From: Bacillota bacterium
GTDB taxonomy: Bacteria > Bacillota > Clostridia > Christensenellales > CAG-138
Assembly: GCA_023395595.1 (NCBI GenBank)
Contig: JAEWYO010000050.1
Coordinates: forward strand, 1 to 60,111
Direction: 5' to 3'
DNA: 60,111 nt
Shown: positions 9,086-18,587 of the stretch, in pieces
How the letters are laid out: every line of letters begins with the position of its first letter
Position numbering within the stretch: position 1 is the first letter of the stretch
Translations under genes and position numbers: made by a program
The notes under the pieces: model-generated
The model's database searches: none
What the model saw: only the letters and a program-made list of their open reading frames with translations
Told to the model about the DNA's origin: nothing

Positions 9086-10117
9086 ATGCGCATGGTAAAA
9101 ATCGAAGACGTTGCGAAAGCCGCCGGCGTTTCGGTTGCAACCGTCTCCCGCGTGCTCAACGAACAAGGCGGCGTGCTGCCGCAAACGCAGGAGCGCGTGC
9201 GCAAGGCCGTGGAAGCCCTCCGCTATGAACCAAACCTTTCCGCGCGCAATCTCCGCAGAAACGAGAGCCGGATTATCCTGATCCTCGCGCCGAACTTTTC
9301 CAACCCGTATTATTCCAACGTGCTCTCCGGCATCTGCGATGTTTCGCGAAATCTAGGTTATAGTACCTTGATGTACAACACATACGACAGCAATGCGCTC
9401 AACGAACAACTCGTGACGAGCCTGTTTCAAAAGAACCGCGCGGACGGCATGATTACTCTTGCCGTCAATAAGGACGATCGATGGCTTGCCAAATACGCGG
9501 GCAAATATCCGCTCGTGCAGTGTTCGGAATACGTGGAGGATGCGATTTTGCCGCATATCTCGGTGGATAACCGTCTCGCGGCAAAGGAATCGGTTTTGCA
9601 GCTCATTGCGCAAGGGCACACCAAAATCGGTATCGTCACCAGCGCAAACCGTTATCTTTCAAGCGAAAACCGCCTGCGCGGCTATCTCGATGCGCTGGAA
9701 ACCGCGGGTATAGAAAGAGACGACGCATTGATTGCCTATGCTTCCGCGGACTACTCGTTTGCAAGCGGCAAACAGGCGGCGCGCGACCTGCTCTCCCTAC
9801 CGGAACCACCGAGCGCGATCTTCTGTGTTTCAGATATTCTCGCGCTGGGCGTCATCGCTGCGGCGGGGAAGATGGGACTTCAGGTGCCGTGGGATTTGAG
9901 TGTGACGGGGTTTGACGATGTCGATTATACGACGATGTTTCACCCGTATCTGACCACCGTCGCGGTGCCGTGCTATGAACTCGGAAGAAGTAGCATGCTG
10001 TTGCTCTATGACCACATTTTGCAAAAACCGAGTGCGCAACAGGAGGTCTACCTTCCGCACCAGATTGTTCTGCGAGAGACGACAGCAAAACGGGCACAGC
10101 TGCAGCCGCTTGAATAG
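9086..10117 (+). CDS. LacI-family transcriptional regulator (second)
   Basis: Predicted 343 residues. The DNA-binding head VKIEDVAKAAGVSVATVSRV is followed by a sugar-binding core with LILAPNFSNPYYSNVLSG and the late SVTGFDDVDY. The ATG at 9086 has GGAAAGAGGG just upstream; an in-frame GTG at 9041 lacks a ribosome site. It is only distantly related to the first LacI protein. It lies between the isomerase and dehydrogenase genes and downstream of its own likely operator, so it probably governs the dehydrogenase and ABC transporter genes. Confidence 0.92.
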   Translation: MRMVKIEDVAKAAGVSVATVSRVLNEQGGVLPQTQERVRKAVEALRYEPNLSARNLRRNESRIILILAPNFSNPYYSNVLSGICDVSRNLGYSTLMYNTYDSNALNEQLVTSLFQKNRADGMITLAVNKDDRWLAKYAGKYPLVQCSEYVEDAILPHISVDNRLAAKESVLQLIAQGHTKIGIVTSANRYLSSENRLRGYLDALETAGIERDDALIAYASADYSFASGKQAARDLLSLPEPPSAIFCVSDILALGVIAAAGKMGLQVPWDLSVTGFDDVDYTTMFHPYLTTVAVPCYELGRSSMLLLYDHILQKPSAQQEVYLPHQIVLRETTAKRAQLQPLE

Positions 10118-10198
10118 GAGCGCAAAGCACACCAACCAAACGATATTGAACCTATAAGGCAATATAGATTAGTTTAGACACACGAAGGGGAACACACC

Positions 10199-11236
10199 AT
10201 GTTAAATGTAGGCATCATCGGCTGCGGCGCGATTGCAAGACAGCGCCACGCGGCAGAATACAAGAACAATGAACATACCGTGATTGCCGGCGTGTTCGAT
10301 GTATCCCGCGAACGCGCCCAAGCGATGGCAAACGATTTTGGCGGGAAGGTCTATGACACCGCGGAAGCGATGATTGCAGACCCATTCATCGACGCAGTGA
10401 GCGTATGCGTCGCCAACGCGTTTCATGCGCCGATCACGATCGATGCACTCAACCACGGTAAGCATGTGCTCTGCGAAAAGCCGATGGCGATCACGCTGCA
10501 TGAATGCGAGGCGATGTTTGCTGCCGCGAAGAAGAGCGGGAAGCGCCTCTTGATCGACCACAACCAACGCCTGACACCCGCACACAAAAAGGCCAAGGAG
10601 ATCATCGCCTCCGGTGAGCTCGGCCGCGTAATCAGCTTTGCCGCGACCTTCGGCCACAAAGGGCCGGAGATGTGGAGTGTAGACAAGAGCAGCAACACCT
10701 GGTTTTTTAAGAAGAATGCAGCGGCGTTTGGCTCCATGGCAGATCTTGGCATCCACAAGATCGACCTGATGCGCTATCTGATCGGTGCGGACGTGAAAAA
10801 CGTGTTCTCCCGCATGGCTACGCTGGACAAAAAATTCCCGGACGGAACGCCCATCGAGGTGGACGACAACTCCGTGGAGATTCTCACGTTTGCAAACGGC
10901 GCGCTGGGCACCGTGACCACGAGCTGGACGCACTATGGCGAAGAATGCAACGCTTCCACGCTCTATTGCGAAAAGGGTACACTCAAACTCTATCACGACC
11001 CGCGCTACTCGCTGCAGATCGTCTATGCCGACGGAACGAAGGCGAATTTTGAACTCGACCGCATCCAGACCAACGAGGACAAGCAGCAGACGAGCAGCGG
11101 TGCTATCGATACGTTTGTGGATAGCATACTCACCGGCAGGCCTTCCGTTCTGGACGCAGAAGACATCGTGAAATCTATGCGTGTGGTGTTCGCCTGCCTT
11201 GAGTCCGCAGAAGCCGGCAGGATTGTGGAACTCTAA
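10199..11236 (+). CDS. Gfo/Idh/MocA-family oxidoreductase
   Basis: Predicted 345 residues. The N-terminal Rossmann fold starts MLNVGIIGCGAIARQRHA, followed by the family signature HVLCEKPMA with its catalytic Lys, then the C-terminal substrate domain containing GSMADLGIHKIDLMRYL (catalytic His region). Such enzymes oxidise or reduce sugars and inositols with NAD(P). GAAGGGG lies 9 nt upstream of the ATG. Set beside an epimerase and a sugar transporter, it is likely the first oxidation step of the pathway; the substrate cannot be read. Confidence 0.92.
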   Translation: MLNVGIIGCGAIARQRHAAEYKNNEHTVIAGVFDVSRERAQAMANDFGGKVYDTAEAMIADPFIDAVSVCVANAFHAPITIDALNHGKHVLCEKPMAITLHECEAMFAAAKKSGKRLLIDHNQRLTPAHKKAKEIIASGELGRVISFAATFGHKGPEMWSVDKSSNTWFFKKNAAAFGSMADLGIHKIDLMRYLIGADVKNVFSRMATLDKKFPDGTPIEVDDNSVEILTFANGALGTVTTSWTHYGEECNASTLYCEKGTLKLYHDPRYSLQIVYADGTKANFELDRIQTNEDKQQTSSGAIDTFVDSILTGRPSVLDAEDIVKSMRVVFACLESAEAGRIVEL

Positions 11237-11285
11237 ACACAAATTGGATTCAGAAAAACGGGTCTTGGTATCATTCCGGTAATAG

Positions 11286-11308
11286 CCAATTCATTGGTTG
11301 TTATAAAT
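11286..11308 (+). promoter_or_regulatory. Operator-like palindrome and -10 element before the sugar-binding lipoprotein gene
   Basis: CCAAT-TC-ATTGG (11286-11297) is a perfect 5-bp inverted repeat with a two-base centre, directly followed by TATAAA (11302-11307). Its inner AAT-YC-ATT is shared with the palindrome at 9003-9020, suggesting the same regulator. No good -35 is seen. Confidence 0.45.
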
Positions 11309-11326
11309 CAAAAAAGGAGAGAAATC

Positions 11327-12502
11327 ATGAAAAAATTCCTCGCGATTCTTATGTGCGCTATGATGCTGGTTAGCTTCGCGGCATGCGCAAGCACACCGGC
11401 ACCGGCAGCGGAAGAACCCGCAGCCGAAGCAACCCAGGCTCCCGCGGCGGAAGAACCCGCGGCGACCACCGGCGGCACGATCTACGTGCTCGGCCCCACG
11501 CCGGATCACGGCTGGACCGCACAGGCCGGCACCTATGCCGACAAGAAGGTTGCCGAGATCAACGCCGAAGGCAAGTACAAGGCAGTTTACATGCCCGCTT
11601 CCACCGGCGAAGAGCAGGTTGACCAGGTTCAGACCATTCTCGCAAACGGCGACGCGGTTGGCGTGGTGTTCTTCGCTCTGGAAGACTCCGCAAAAGCCGG
11701 TCAGGAAGCCCTGATCGCCGCGAATGTTCCGTTTATCTCCTTCGACCGTATCATTGAAGGACCGGACAAGTCCGCCATCCTCAACGCCTCCGGTGACAAC
11801 TGGCAGTGCGGCGCAGGCATCGCGTACTGGCTCCAGAAGAACGGCATGGCACCCGGCGCAACGCTCGTCACCCTCATCGGCGACAACGGCACCGTTTGCT
11901 CCCGCCGTCAGGAAGGCTTCGAGCAGTTCCTCCGTGGCGAAATCGAATACTTCGACAAAGACAAGAACGAGTCCTACAAGACCACCCAGGTTTGGACGCA
12001 GGACGAGATCAACGCTCTGACGGCCGACTATAAGACGGTCTGCAACTGGAGCGCGGACGGTGCCTATCAGTACCTCGAGCAGAAATTGCCGGAAATCGTC
12101 GCCAAGGCGAAGACCACGGGCGGCAACCTCTTCATCTACTCTATGGACGATGAAATGACCTTCGGCCTCATGAACCTGCTTGAGGCGAACGCCATTGACG
12201 ACGCGACCAAGGCCGACCTCGCGGCCCTGAACGTCTACACCTCCGCAATCGGCGGCATGGCCGAGCTCTATGCGGTCATCGACGGCACCTCCACCCAGGC
12301 TGCCACGGCGAAGACCTACTTCGACGGCCTCATGTCCGTCTACTTCTCGCCGAAGATGTTTGAGAACGTCATTGGCTACATGCTCGACTACCTTGCCGGC
12401 AACTGGGATTACAAAGTTGGCGATGGCAAGTACGAGCCGGTGTGGATCGTGGACGCGGGCAACGTTGCCAACTACGAAGGTTTCTCGGGCCACAAATCCT
12501 AA
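11327..12502 (+). CDS. Sugar ABC transporter substrate-binding lipoprotein
   Basis: Predicted 391 residues. A short basic N-terminus, hydrophobic stretch and lipobox FAAC put the lipidated Cys at residue 20, followed by an Ala/Pro/Glu/Thr tether. The mature part is a type I periplasmic-binding fold (peripla_BP_4 group): TIYVLGPTPDHGWTAQAG near the start, then repeated nucleotide-fold segments such as VPFISFDRIIEGPD. It captures a sugar outside the membrane for the next two gene products. GGAGAG lies just ahead of the ATG; the in-frame upstream ATG at 11294 is unlikely because it would spoil the signal peptide. Confidence 0.9.
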   Translation: MKKFLAILMCAMMLVSFAACASTPAPAAEEPAAEATQAPAAEEPAATTGGTIYVLGPTPDHGWTAQAGTYADKKVAEINAEGKYKAVYMPASTGEEQVDQVQTILANGDAVGVVFFALEDSAKAGQEALIAANVPFISFDRIIEGPDKSAILNASGDNWQCGAGIAYWLQKNGMAPGATLVTLIGDNGTVCSRRQEGFEQFLRGEIEYFDKDKNESYKTTQVWTQDEINALTADYKTVCNWSADGAYQYLEQKLPEIVAKAKTTGGNLFIYSMDDEMTFGLMNLLEANAIDDATKADLAALNVYTSAIGGMAELYAVIDGTSTQAATAKTYFDGLMSVYFSPKMFENVIGYMLDYLAGNWDYKVGDGKYEPVWIVDAGNVANYEGFSGHKS

Positions 12503-12565
12503 GAGCCTGTAAACAACGAAGCTTGCGGGTGAATCGCCCGTAAGCGGGTACGCAACACGCAACTG

Positions 12566-12602
12566 CGCATACGGATGCAGGCTTGCCCTGCATCCGTATG
12601 CG
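12566..12602 (+). repeat. 16-bp perfect hairpin between binding-protein and ATPase genes
   Basis: Arms at 12566-12581 and 12587-12602 are exact complements around a 5-nt loop. A weaker 8-bp hairpin (12521-12543) precedes it. No T-run follows. In many binding-protein operons such a structure protects the upstream message, raising binding-protein over membrane-component expression; that function here is inferred. Confidence 0.7.
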
Positions 12603-12768
12603 GATGTAACCCGCGCGGAACCAACAAGCGAAGCGGAAAGGGAAAAAGACCTTTTCGTGACGAAGAGATCCGATTATACTAGAGAGACAGATCAATCCCT
12701 TCTTACAACATAATCGGGACGCATGACCAACCACCTCACCAAAAACGAGGAAATCGGGGACTAAAACT

Positions 12769-14277
12769 ATGGCAATCCTTGAAATGCAGCACATTTCAAA
12801 GGCGTTCGGCGGCGTAATTGCACTTTCTGATGTGCACTTGACCGTTGAAGCCGGCGAGATTCATGCGCTGCTTGGCGAAAACGGCGCGGGAAAATCCACG
12901 CTGATGAACATCCTTACCGGCGTTATTCCGACGGATAGCGGAGCAATCCTGTTTGACGGCAAACTCTATCCAAACCCGACCATCGCAACGATGGAGCGGG
13001 CTGGCATCGCGTTTGTGCATCAGGAAGTGAACGTGGTCAACGACCTGACCGTGTTTGAAAACATCTTTTTAAACCGCGAACTTAAGACGAAAGTGGGCCT
13101 GCTCAACCGCAAGCGCATGATCGAGGAGGCGAGCGGTCTTTTCACGCGTCTCGGGGTAGACATCGACCCCTGCGCGATGGTATCCGAACTCAAGATGAGC
13201 CAGAAGCAGCTTCTGGAGATCAGCCGTGCGCTGCACGCAAACGCAAAGCTGCTGATTCTGGACGAACCGACCACCGCGCTGAGCACGCAGGAGGTCGAGC
13301 ATCTGTTCGGCATCCTCCGAAAACTGAAAGCACAGGGTCATTCCTTTATCTTTATATCGCATAAGATGCCGGAGATTTTCGAGATTGCGGATCGTTATAC
13401 GGTATTCCGCAATGGAACGTTTATCTCCAGCGGCTTCATCAAAGACACGACGCCGCACCAGATTGCCACGGATATGGTAGGCGAGCAGTACCTTGACAAA
13501 GATTACTATGAACCGCGACAGCTCGGTGAGACCGTTGTGGAACTCAAAAACGTGACGGGTCACGGTTTTGCGGATGTGAGTCTAGAGGTCAAAAAAGGCG
13601 AAATCATCGCATTTACCGGTCTTGCCGGCAGCGGCGCGAGCGAAGTGATGCAGACCATGTTCGGCGTGCTGCCGTTTGAAGGCGGCGTGATCCGCGTCGA
13701 TGGCAAGTCCCTGCGCGGCAATATCCCGCATTTTATGAAGAGCAAGCTTGCCATGCTGCCCAGCAACCGCAAGGAAAACTCTGTCGTGCCGGATATGGAC
13801 ATTCTCGACAACACCTGCATCGCGGAGCACTGCCTCTCCAAGAACCGGCAGATGATTTCGTCAAAGCAAGAGGCAACCCGCTATGACGAACTCAAAAAGT
13901 TGCTTTGGATTAAGGCCGAATCACCCAAGGATTCCATCCTCTCACTCTCCGGCGGCAACCAGCAGAAGGTGTTTCTCGCCCGCTGGCTGAACACCAAGGC
14001 GGATGTGCTGCTGCTCGACAACCCCACGCAGGGTGTGGACGTTGGCGCAAAGGCCGAAATCTACCGCCTGATTCTGGAATTTGCCGCGCGCGGAATGACG
14101 GTGATCATCAACACGCTGGAGATTCCGGAGATTAAGAAGGTCTCCGATCGCTGCGTCGTCTTCTTCGAAGGACGCGTGGCAAAGATTTTCCAACACGATG
14201 AAATCAATGAGCATGATGTCATGCTGTATTCTACAAACGCGATCAATACGCGGGGAGGAGCCAACCATGCGGGCTAA
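12769..14277 (+). CDS. Sugar ABC transporter ATP-binding protein (double ATPase, MglA/RbsA type)
   Basis: Predicted 502 residues, the usual length for the fused two-domain sugar importers. First domain: Walker A GENGAGKST (about residue 36), signature region LKMSQKQLLEIS, Walker B LLILDEPTTAL. Second domain: the altered P-loop GLAGSGASEV typical of this family and signature LSGGNQQKVFLARWL, then LLLDNPTQGVDVGAK. It powers uptake of the sugar bound by the upstream lipoprotein. Its stop lies 11 nt inside the permease gene, so both are coupled. Confidence 0.95.
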   Translation: MAILEMQHISKAFGGVIALSDVHLTVEAGEIHALLGENGAGKSTLMNILTGVIPTDSGAILFDGKLYPNPTIATMERAGIAFVHQEVNVVNDLTVFENIFLNRELKTKVGLLNRKRMIEEASGLFTRLGVDIDPCAMVSELKMSQKQLLEISRALHANAKLLILDEPTTALSTQEVEHLFGILRKLKAQGHSFIFISHKMPEIFEIADRYTVFRNGTFISSGFIKDTTPHQIATDMVGEQYLDKDYYEPRQLGETVVELKNVTGHGFADVSLEVKKGEIIAFTGLAGSGASEVMQTMFGVLPFEGGVIRVDGKSLRGNIPHFMKSKLAMLPSNRKENSVVPDMDILDNTCIAEHCLSKNRQMISSKQEATRYDELKKLLWIKAESPKDSILSLSGGNQQKVFLARWLNTKADVLLLDNPTQGVDVGAKAEIYRLILEFAARGMTVIINTLEIPEIKKVSDRCVVFFEGRVAKIFQHDEINEHDVMLYSTNAINTRGGANHAG

Positions 14278-15385
14278 CAAAGGCGGTTTCGCCGGGATCG
14301 GATCTTTTATTGCGAAGGCATGGAAGCGCTATAGCTTCATCTTCGTCTTCGCCATCATACTGCTGGTGTATTCGTTTACCATTGAGGCAAACGGAAACGC
14401 ATTCAAATGGGGACACATCACGGCGATTCTGGCGAGCCAGAATACCGTTATCGTGGGCACCATGGCGCTTGGCATGGCGCTGGTCATCATCACGGGACAG
14501 ATCGACCTCTCGGTCGGCTCCGCACTGGTGCTCTGCAGCGGGGTTAGCATCATGGCGTTCAACATGACCAACAGCGTGATCATCACGCTGCTTGCCGCGG
14601 TTGCGGCGGGCGCTCTCTGCGGACTCATCAACGGCGTGCTTGCGGGTTATGCCAAGATGCCGCCGTTTATCGTGACCCTCGGCACGATGCTGATCTATCG
14701 CTCAATGATGCTCTCGCTCGTGCGCTCGATTGATCCCGCGATTACCGGCTCTTCCAGCAGTCAGTTCGCCATGCTCAGCGAAAACAGCGCCTATGACGCG
14801 CTTCGCATGCAGTTTGGCACGGGCAGCCTGCCCGGTGTGTCGATTCCGTATATCACGTTTGTGTTTGTTGCGGTGATGCTCATCATCCTGCTCATCTCTC
14901 GCCGCACAAAGTATGGCAAGAGCGTCTATGCCGTCGGCAGCAACGAAAAGGCCGCGTTCCTTGCGGGTGTGAATGTGCAAGGTGTGAAGGTCTCCGTGTT
15001 TGTCATCACGGGTATTCTCGTTGGCATCGCAGCGTTTGTACAAGCCTGCAAGATCGGCAACGTGACGCCGGCATCCTCCGGAAAGAGCTATGAGATGTAC
15101 GCCATTGCGGCGGTCGTCCTCGGCGGCGTGAGTATGAGCGGCGGCAAGGGCAACTTGCTCGGCGTCTTTTTCGGCGCACTGTCGTATACCACCATCAACT
15201 TCATCATCGTCTCGATTCCGCAACTCACCACGGATATTCAGGATACGTTCCAGGGACTCGTGCTCATCGCGGTCATCCTGATTCAAACGGTAGGCCCGGT
15301 CCTCAAGGATCGCTTCGTCGAGGCACGCAAACGCCAGGCTTCCCGCAAACAGGCTCGTCTAGATCGCGCGGATAGCAAAGGCTGA
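14267..15385 (+). CDS. Sugar ABC transporter permease
   Basis: Predicted 372 residues, about ten hydrophobic helices, of the BPD_transp_2 family (RbsC/MglC/XylH). Visible marks: GQIDLSVGSALVLCSG and GGVSMSGGKGNLLGVFFG, both characteristic of the family. I chose ATG 14267, with GGGGAGGAG 7 nt ahead, over an upstream in-frame ATG at 14198 that lies within the ATPase gene. The first 30 residues and last 25 are basic and cytoplasmic. Completes a one-SBP, one-double-ATPase, one-permease importer. Confidence 0.93.
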   Translation: MRANKGGFAGIGSFIAKAWKRYSFIFVFAIILLVYSFTIEANGNAFKWGHITAILASQNTVIVGTMALGMALVIITGQIDLSVGSALVLCSGVSIMAFNMTNSVIITLLAAVAAGALCGLINGVLAGYAKMPPFIVTLGTMLIYRSMMLSLVRSIDPAITGSSSSQFAMLSENSAYDALRMQFGTGSLPGVSIPYITFVFVAVMLIILLISRRTKYGKSVYAVGSNEKAAFLAGVNVQGVKVSVFVITGILVGIAAFVQACKIGNVTPASSGKSYEMYAIAAVVLGGVSMSGGKGNLLGVFFGALSYTTINFIIVSIPQLTTDIQDTFQGLVLIAVILIQTVGPVLKDRFVEARKRQASRKQARLDRADSKG

Positions 15386-15401
15386 TCCAATTTCATTCTG
15401 C

Positions 15402-15449
15402 GCAAAAAAAGACCCGCGTTTCGCTTGTTTGCCGACGCGGGTCTTCTTC
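15402..15449. terminator. Bidirectional terminator between permease and U32 genes
   Basis: AAGACCCGCGT (15409-15419) pairs with ACGCGGGTCTT (15435-15445). On the minus strand the stem is followed by seven T, on the plus strand by TCTTCT, so it mainly serves the minus-strand gene. Confidence 0.88.
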
Positions 15450-15474
15450 TAAAACAAATATGGGATTGTGAAAT

Positions 15475-17511
15475 TCAGAGCAGCGTGCGATAGTAAAGCC
15501 CCGTGGTGTGCGCTTCCTCCGTCTTTTCGGCGGCAAGAAAGCGCGCGGTGACTGTCTCGACTTCCGCCTGCGTTTCGCGTGTGAAATAGAGAATCTGGTA
15601 ATCCAAACCGCGCATGCTCCGCTCCGCAATGTCCAGCGGCACGCTGTTGAGCAGCGCAACGGTGCGATAATGATCGCACTCCAGCGGAAAGCGCACCTGA
15701 ATGCGGTCGGTCAGTGTCCCGTTTTGCCCGCAGGCGTTGCAGCCAAGCGAAGCCTTGATCGGACAGTTGCGAAGCTGCATCAGCGGCAGGGAACCATAGG
15801 AGACGATTCCGCGCGGGATCATTCCACCGAGGGATTTGATCGCACTCATCGCAAGCTCAAACGAAAGCGTGAGGCTGCCAAGCCCCTGCGCCTCATAAGA
15901 TCGCACAGATTCCGTGTTGGTGCTGTTTAAGCCATAGCCGCCGTGTACGGTCAGCCCAAGCCGTCTGCCGAGCGTAATGCCGTAGCTGTTGTTCGCCCAG
16001 ACGGCGGAAAGCCCTCCTTTGGCAAGGAATTCCAGCTTTGCGCCAAATGCAGGCTCATCTTCAGGGAAAATTACGGTTGGCAGCTGCGCGACCAGCTTGC
16101 TGCCCAGTTGCGCGAGCAAATCCAAATCGATTTCTTCTGCGGGCAGTATCATTTTTTCAAACGTGTCTTCGCAAGCGATTTGCTCTTTTTTATAGAAGCG
16201 TGCCCAGAGCGCGGGCTTATCCAAGTTGGATTGATACCGCTCAGGTGCTGCAAGCGTGTAGTCTTCCCGCTTGTGCGGCTGCGTTTGCCCGCGCAGGGCG
16301 AGAAGTGTATCCAAGGCTTCTCGCCGGAGCGCGTTGAGCGCGGAAGCGGACAGGGTATAGCCATCGGCGATTTCAGCCGAGAACGCGCGCACAAAAAACG
16401 GCGTGCCTCCGGTCTTTTCCAGATTCTTCTGTGCGTTTTCCGTGTCTAGCGCGCGGTGAATCGCCCGCTCCGGCGTGCTGCCTTGTGCGGTTGTCGTATA
16501 TGTGCCATCGCTGGCGGTCAAGCTGGTTGCATCCTCCGTCAACGAAAACGCAAGATCGACCGGTACGAGCGGCACTTCGTTTCGGTACTGCGCGGCAAGT
16601 GACGAGAGCACGCCTTCCGCGCCCGTCGCGTCCTCCTTCGTGCGGTAGCCGAACATTTGTCCGTCGCGCTTGGCATTGAGATAACCGTCTGTGAATCCGC
16701 TGCGGGAGAACACGGCGCGGAGGGATTCTGCATCATATGGCTTTCCTTCGAGCGCAAGCTTGCAGGCCGCGGTTGCGGCGGCAACGTATTCCGGCCGCTT
16801 CATGCGTCCTTCGATTTTAAATGAATTTACGCCCGCATCGGCGAGCTCCCGAAGATGGGAAAGCAGTGACATGTCCTTGAGCGAGAGCGCATAGGGATGA
16901 TCCCCGCTTGTCCAGTTCAGTCGGCATGGCTGGGCGCAGAGCCCGCGGTTGCCACTCCTGCCGCCGAGCATCGCGGAAAGATAGCACGCGCCGGAGACGC
17001 TCATGCAATGCGCACCATGAATGAACGCTTCCTTTTGAATGGAGACAGAAGCGCAGATGGTCTGGATTTCGGCAAGGGATAGCTCCCGCGCGAGCACGAT
17101 GCTATCAAACCCAACGCTTTCGAGAAACCGTGCGCCGTCCACATTGTGTACCGCAGTCTGTGTGGAGGCGAAGCGCTTGAGTGAGGGATAGCGCGCCTGA
17201 AATAGACGAAGCACCGCCATGTCCTGAATGATCACCGCGTCTGCGCCGGATTCGGCGATGCGATCCGCCTCCTCTTCCAGCGCGGGCAGTTCTGCATCGA
17301 GAATGACGGTATTGACGGTGACGTAGACCTTCACGCCGCGCGCATGACAATAAGAAACGGCCTTGGCTAGGTCCGTTTCGGCGAAATTCGCCGCATTCCG
17401 GCGCGCGTTGAAGTTCTGCCCGCCGAGGTAGACGGCGTTCGCTCCGCTGCGCACGGCGGCGATCAGCTGCTCTTCTCCGCCGACGGGGGCAAGGATTTCG
17501 GGTGTTGGCAT
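15475..17511 (-). CDS. U32 family peptidase-like protein (RlhA/YegQ group)
   Basis: Predicted 678 residues. The N-terminal U32 domain begins PEILAPVGGEEQLIAAV and carries the cluster IHGAHCMSVSGACYLS, GLCAQPC and KIEGRMKRPEYVA; the C-terminal half fits the DUF3656 extension with a late CNACG. Family members once called collagenases are RNA hydroxylases in E. coli (RlhA on 23S rRNA, TrhP on tRNA), with Fe-S-ligating cysteines. RNA modification is therefore a more likely role than proteolysis. Start at 17511 fits the domain; AGGAG lies about 13 nt ahead, a long spacing. It interrupts the sugar cluster on the opposite strand. Confidence 0.88.
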   Translation of the reverse strand: MPTPEILAPVGGEEQLIAAVRSGANAVYLGGQNFNARRNAANFAETDLAKAVSYCHARGVKVYVTVNTVILDAELPALEEEADRIAESGADAVIIQDMAVLRLFQARYPSLKRFASTQTAVHNVDGARFLESVGFDSIVLARELSLAEIQTICASVSIQKEAFIHGAHCMSVSGACYLSAMLGGRSGNRGLCAQPCRLNWTSGDHPYALSLKDMSLLSHLRELADAGVNSFKIEGRMKRPEYVAAATAACKLALEGKPYDAESLRAVFSRSGFTDGYLNAKRDGQMFGYRTKEDATGAEGVLSSLAAQYRNEVPLVPVDLAFSLTEDATSLTASDGTYTTTAQGSTPERAIHRALDTENAQKNLEKTGGTPFFVRAFSAEIADGYTLSASALNALRREALDTLLALRGQTQPHKREDYTLAAPERYQSNLDKPALWARFYKKEQIACEDTFEKMILPAEEIDLDLLAQLGSKLVAQLPTVIFPEDEPAFGAKLEFLAKGGLSAVWANNSYGITLGRRLGLTVHGGYGLNSTNTESVRSYEAQGLGSLTLSFELAMSAIKSLGGMIPRGIVSYGSLPLMQLRNCPIKASLGCNACGQNGTLTDRIQVRFPLECDHYRTVALLNSVPLDIAERSMRGLDYQILYFTRETQAEVETVTARFLAAEKTEEAHTTGLYYRTLL

Positions 17512-17639
17512 TGCTGAATGGTTTCTCCTTTGGGTTACACTTCTTTCTGTATTATGATTATTGTATAACAAAACAACCGATCTGACGAATGGAATCTATC
17601 GATTCTCGCACTTCAAATCATCGGGAAAAGAGACATCGC
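17512..17639. promoter_or_regulatory. Divergent promoter region of U32 and ROK kinase genes
   Basis: An AT-rich spacer with TATTATG and TATAACA elements on the plus strand and TTGTTT-16-TAATAC on the minus strand. A small inverted repeat GAATC-TATC-GATTC lies at 17592-17605, in front of the kinase gene. Hexamers are only fair matches. Confidence 0.35.
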
Positions 17640-18587
17640 ATGAAAGACGTGATCATTGGCATCGACATCGGTGGGACCCATCTGCGCATTGGTGCGGTGA
17701 ACCGCGCAGGACAGGTTTCGTGCTTCGAAAAGCGCGAGAGCTGTGTTGTCTGCGGCGAAGGCGGTTCCGGCGCACGGCTGGTTGCGTTGATTCGGGAATA
17801 TCTGGCGCGAAACGGGCTCACCAATCGCGCTGCAGCGCTTGCGGTCGGGTTTCCGTCCACTGTCAGCCGGGACAAACGAATCGTTTACAGTAGCCCGAAC
17901 CTGCCGCTGGGCGGCGCGGGCGGGTTAGACGGGCAGGACGTGGTCGCGCTACTCTCCGGCGCGTTGGGCATTCCGGCGTTCATCGACAAGGACACAAACT
18001 ACCTGCTGCAATATGACCTTGTGCGCCTGAACCTCAAGGGCAAAGGCTGCACAATCGGCATCTATTACGGCACGGGAATCGGCAACGCGGTATTCCTTGA
18101 CGACAAATTCCTCACCGGCAAACATGGCGTTGCCTGCGAGCTTGGGCACATTCCCTACTTTGGGAGCGAGAATCTCTGCGGCTGCGGGAGCAGGGGATGC
18201 GCGGAGACGCACGCGGGCGGCTACGTGCTACGCAATCTCTGGCGGGCGTATTACGCCGATGAGCCGTTTGGCGAGCTGTTTTTGCGGCACGGCGGAGATG
18301 CGCGCATCCAGCGTTTCATTGAAGCCATGGCGATTCCATTTGCGACGGAACTGAATCTATTCGATCCCGATCAAGTGATCGTCGGCGGCGGTGTGGTGGA
18401 GATGGCTGGATTCCCGATGGAACAATTGCTCGGTTTTGTGCGCGAATTTGTGCGAAGACCGTATCCGGGTGAGGATTTTGCGCTGCTGCGCGCCTCTACC
18501 GCGCCGGAGACGGGCGTGGCAGGCGCGGCGTATTACGCAATGGAACAGGCGGGGGTTGCCGCATTGATGGAGGAACCGATCACATGA
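17640..18587 (+). CDS. ROK-family sugar kinase, D-allose-kinase-like
   Basis: Predicted 315 residues. The ATP site GIDIGGTHLR is N-terminal; the ROK zinc site is CGCGSRGCAE; the catalytic Asp lies in the FIDKDTNY segment. Several stretches closely resemble E. coli AlsK as I recall it: VGFPSTVSRDKR, SSPNLPL, NLFDPDQVIVGGGV and FVRRPYP. That makes D-allose or a similar hexose the best guess, phosphorylated at C6. AlsK resemblance is from memory and needs alignment. ATG 17640 was chosen over an upstream in-frame ATG at 17589. ATGA overlap with the PfkB gene. Confidence 0.85.
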   Translation: MKDVIIGIDIGGTHLRIGAVNRAGQVSCFEKRESCVVCGEGGSGARLVALIREYLARNGLTNRAAALAVGFPSTVSRDKRIVYSSPNLPLGGAGGLDGQDVVALLSGALGIPAFIDKDTNYLLQYDLVRLNLKGKGCTIGIYYGTGIGNAVFLDDKFLTGKHGVACELGHIPYFGSENLCGCGSRGCAETHAGGYVLRNLWRAYYADEPFGELFLRHGGDARIQRFIEAMAIPFATELNLFDPDQVIVGGGVVEMAGFPMEQLLGFVREFVRRPYPGEDFALLRASTAPETGVAGAAYYAMEQAGVAALMEEPIT

